A stretch of DNA of 64,000 bases from Ruminococcus sp. Lineage in GTDB: Bacteria; Bacillota; Clostridia; Oscillospirales; Ruminococcaceae. This document shows positions 63,053 to 64,000 of this stretch, in pieces; the first letter of the stretch is position 1; every line of letters begins with the position of its first letter. Location of the stretch: NCBI GenBank assembly GCA_017525915.1, contig JAFXSC010000016.1, positions 48,089-112,088 of the forward strand, in the 5' to 3' direction. Under the pieces are notes generated by a model. That model searched no databases, was not told the DNA's origin, and saw only the letters and a program-made list of their open reading frames with translations. Made by a program: the position numbers and the translations under genes.

Positions 63053-64000
<948 letters not shown>

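Overview
The window looks like chromosomal DNA of a cellulosome-bearing Firmicute of the Ruminococcus (Oscillospiraceae) group. This is inferred from three secreted proteins ending in Ruminococcus-style dockerins (two of the GDCN-DGEFNV-DVVLLQ type), an IspH-ribosomal protein S1 fusion of clostridial type, an ireB-like gene, a ClpP-family TepA gene beside ftsK/spoIIIE, and many textbook sigma-A promoters (TTGACA-17-TATAAT). I see no integrase, transposase, phage structural gene or CRISPR array.

Layout. 0-11.3 kb: the end of a membrane protein gene, a NERD-domain protein, the rpsF-ssb-rpsR operon, a class I aminotransferase, a secreted transglutaminase-like dockerin protein, a lipoprotein transpeptidase (PBP), small regulators (DUF1540, IreB), a PdaA-like deacetylase and a rhodanese-TtcA fusion. 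11.4-19.2 kb: an eight-gene minus-strand operon running YgiQ radical SAM, ComEC-like metallohydrolase, DUF3006, flavoprotein, small membrane protein, cmk, plsC, ispH-rpsA. 19.4-24.5 kb: ftsK and tepA (minus), then nfeD and an SPFH/stomatin gene (plus).

25.0-31.1 kb: a tight plus-strand operon of MBOAT acyltransferase, DHHW (AlgJ/DltD-like) protein, FkbH-like HAD/GNAT protein, acyl carrier protein and metallophosphoesterase. Its parts list resembles the dlt D-alanylation system, but the loading enzyme is FkbH instead of DltA, so I propose that a three-carbon glycolytic acyl group (glyceryl or lactyl) is moved by the carrier protein and the MBOAT protein onto a cell-surface polymer. 31.2-36.7 kb: rlmB, a large membrane protein that looks like a P-type ATPase without its catalytic motifs, an LCP cell-wall ligase with a repeat-rich tail, and a flavodoxin-fold oxidoreductase.

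37-44.7 kb: a tRNA-Leu(CAG) gene, two dockerin-bearing peptidoglycan hydrolases, a GHKL histidine kinase/LytTR regulator pair, and a decayed ABC ATPase. A 62-bp perfect copy of the tRNA-Leu 5' part with its promoter lies just upstream of the response regulator, and two shorter tRNA-like fragments occur nearby. 44.7-49.3 kb: a MacB-like permease, a HlyD-type adaptor and MalG/MalF sugar permeases on the minus strand.

49.5-56.6 kb: the most striking region, with three consecutive pairs of an ECF sigma factor and a membrane protein. Each membrane protein has a short cytoplasmic N-terminus, one membrane segment and an extracytoplasmic sugar-binding-protein (SBP) domain. I read them as anti-sigma factors whose sensor is an SBP; one lies directly upstream of the MalFG permeases, which have no other SBP gene here. 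56.6-64 kb: a YtrB-like ABC exporter, a VanY-like carboxypeptidase, an OppA-like lipoprotein, the glycogen branching enzyme and the 3' part of gdhA.
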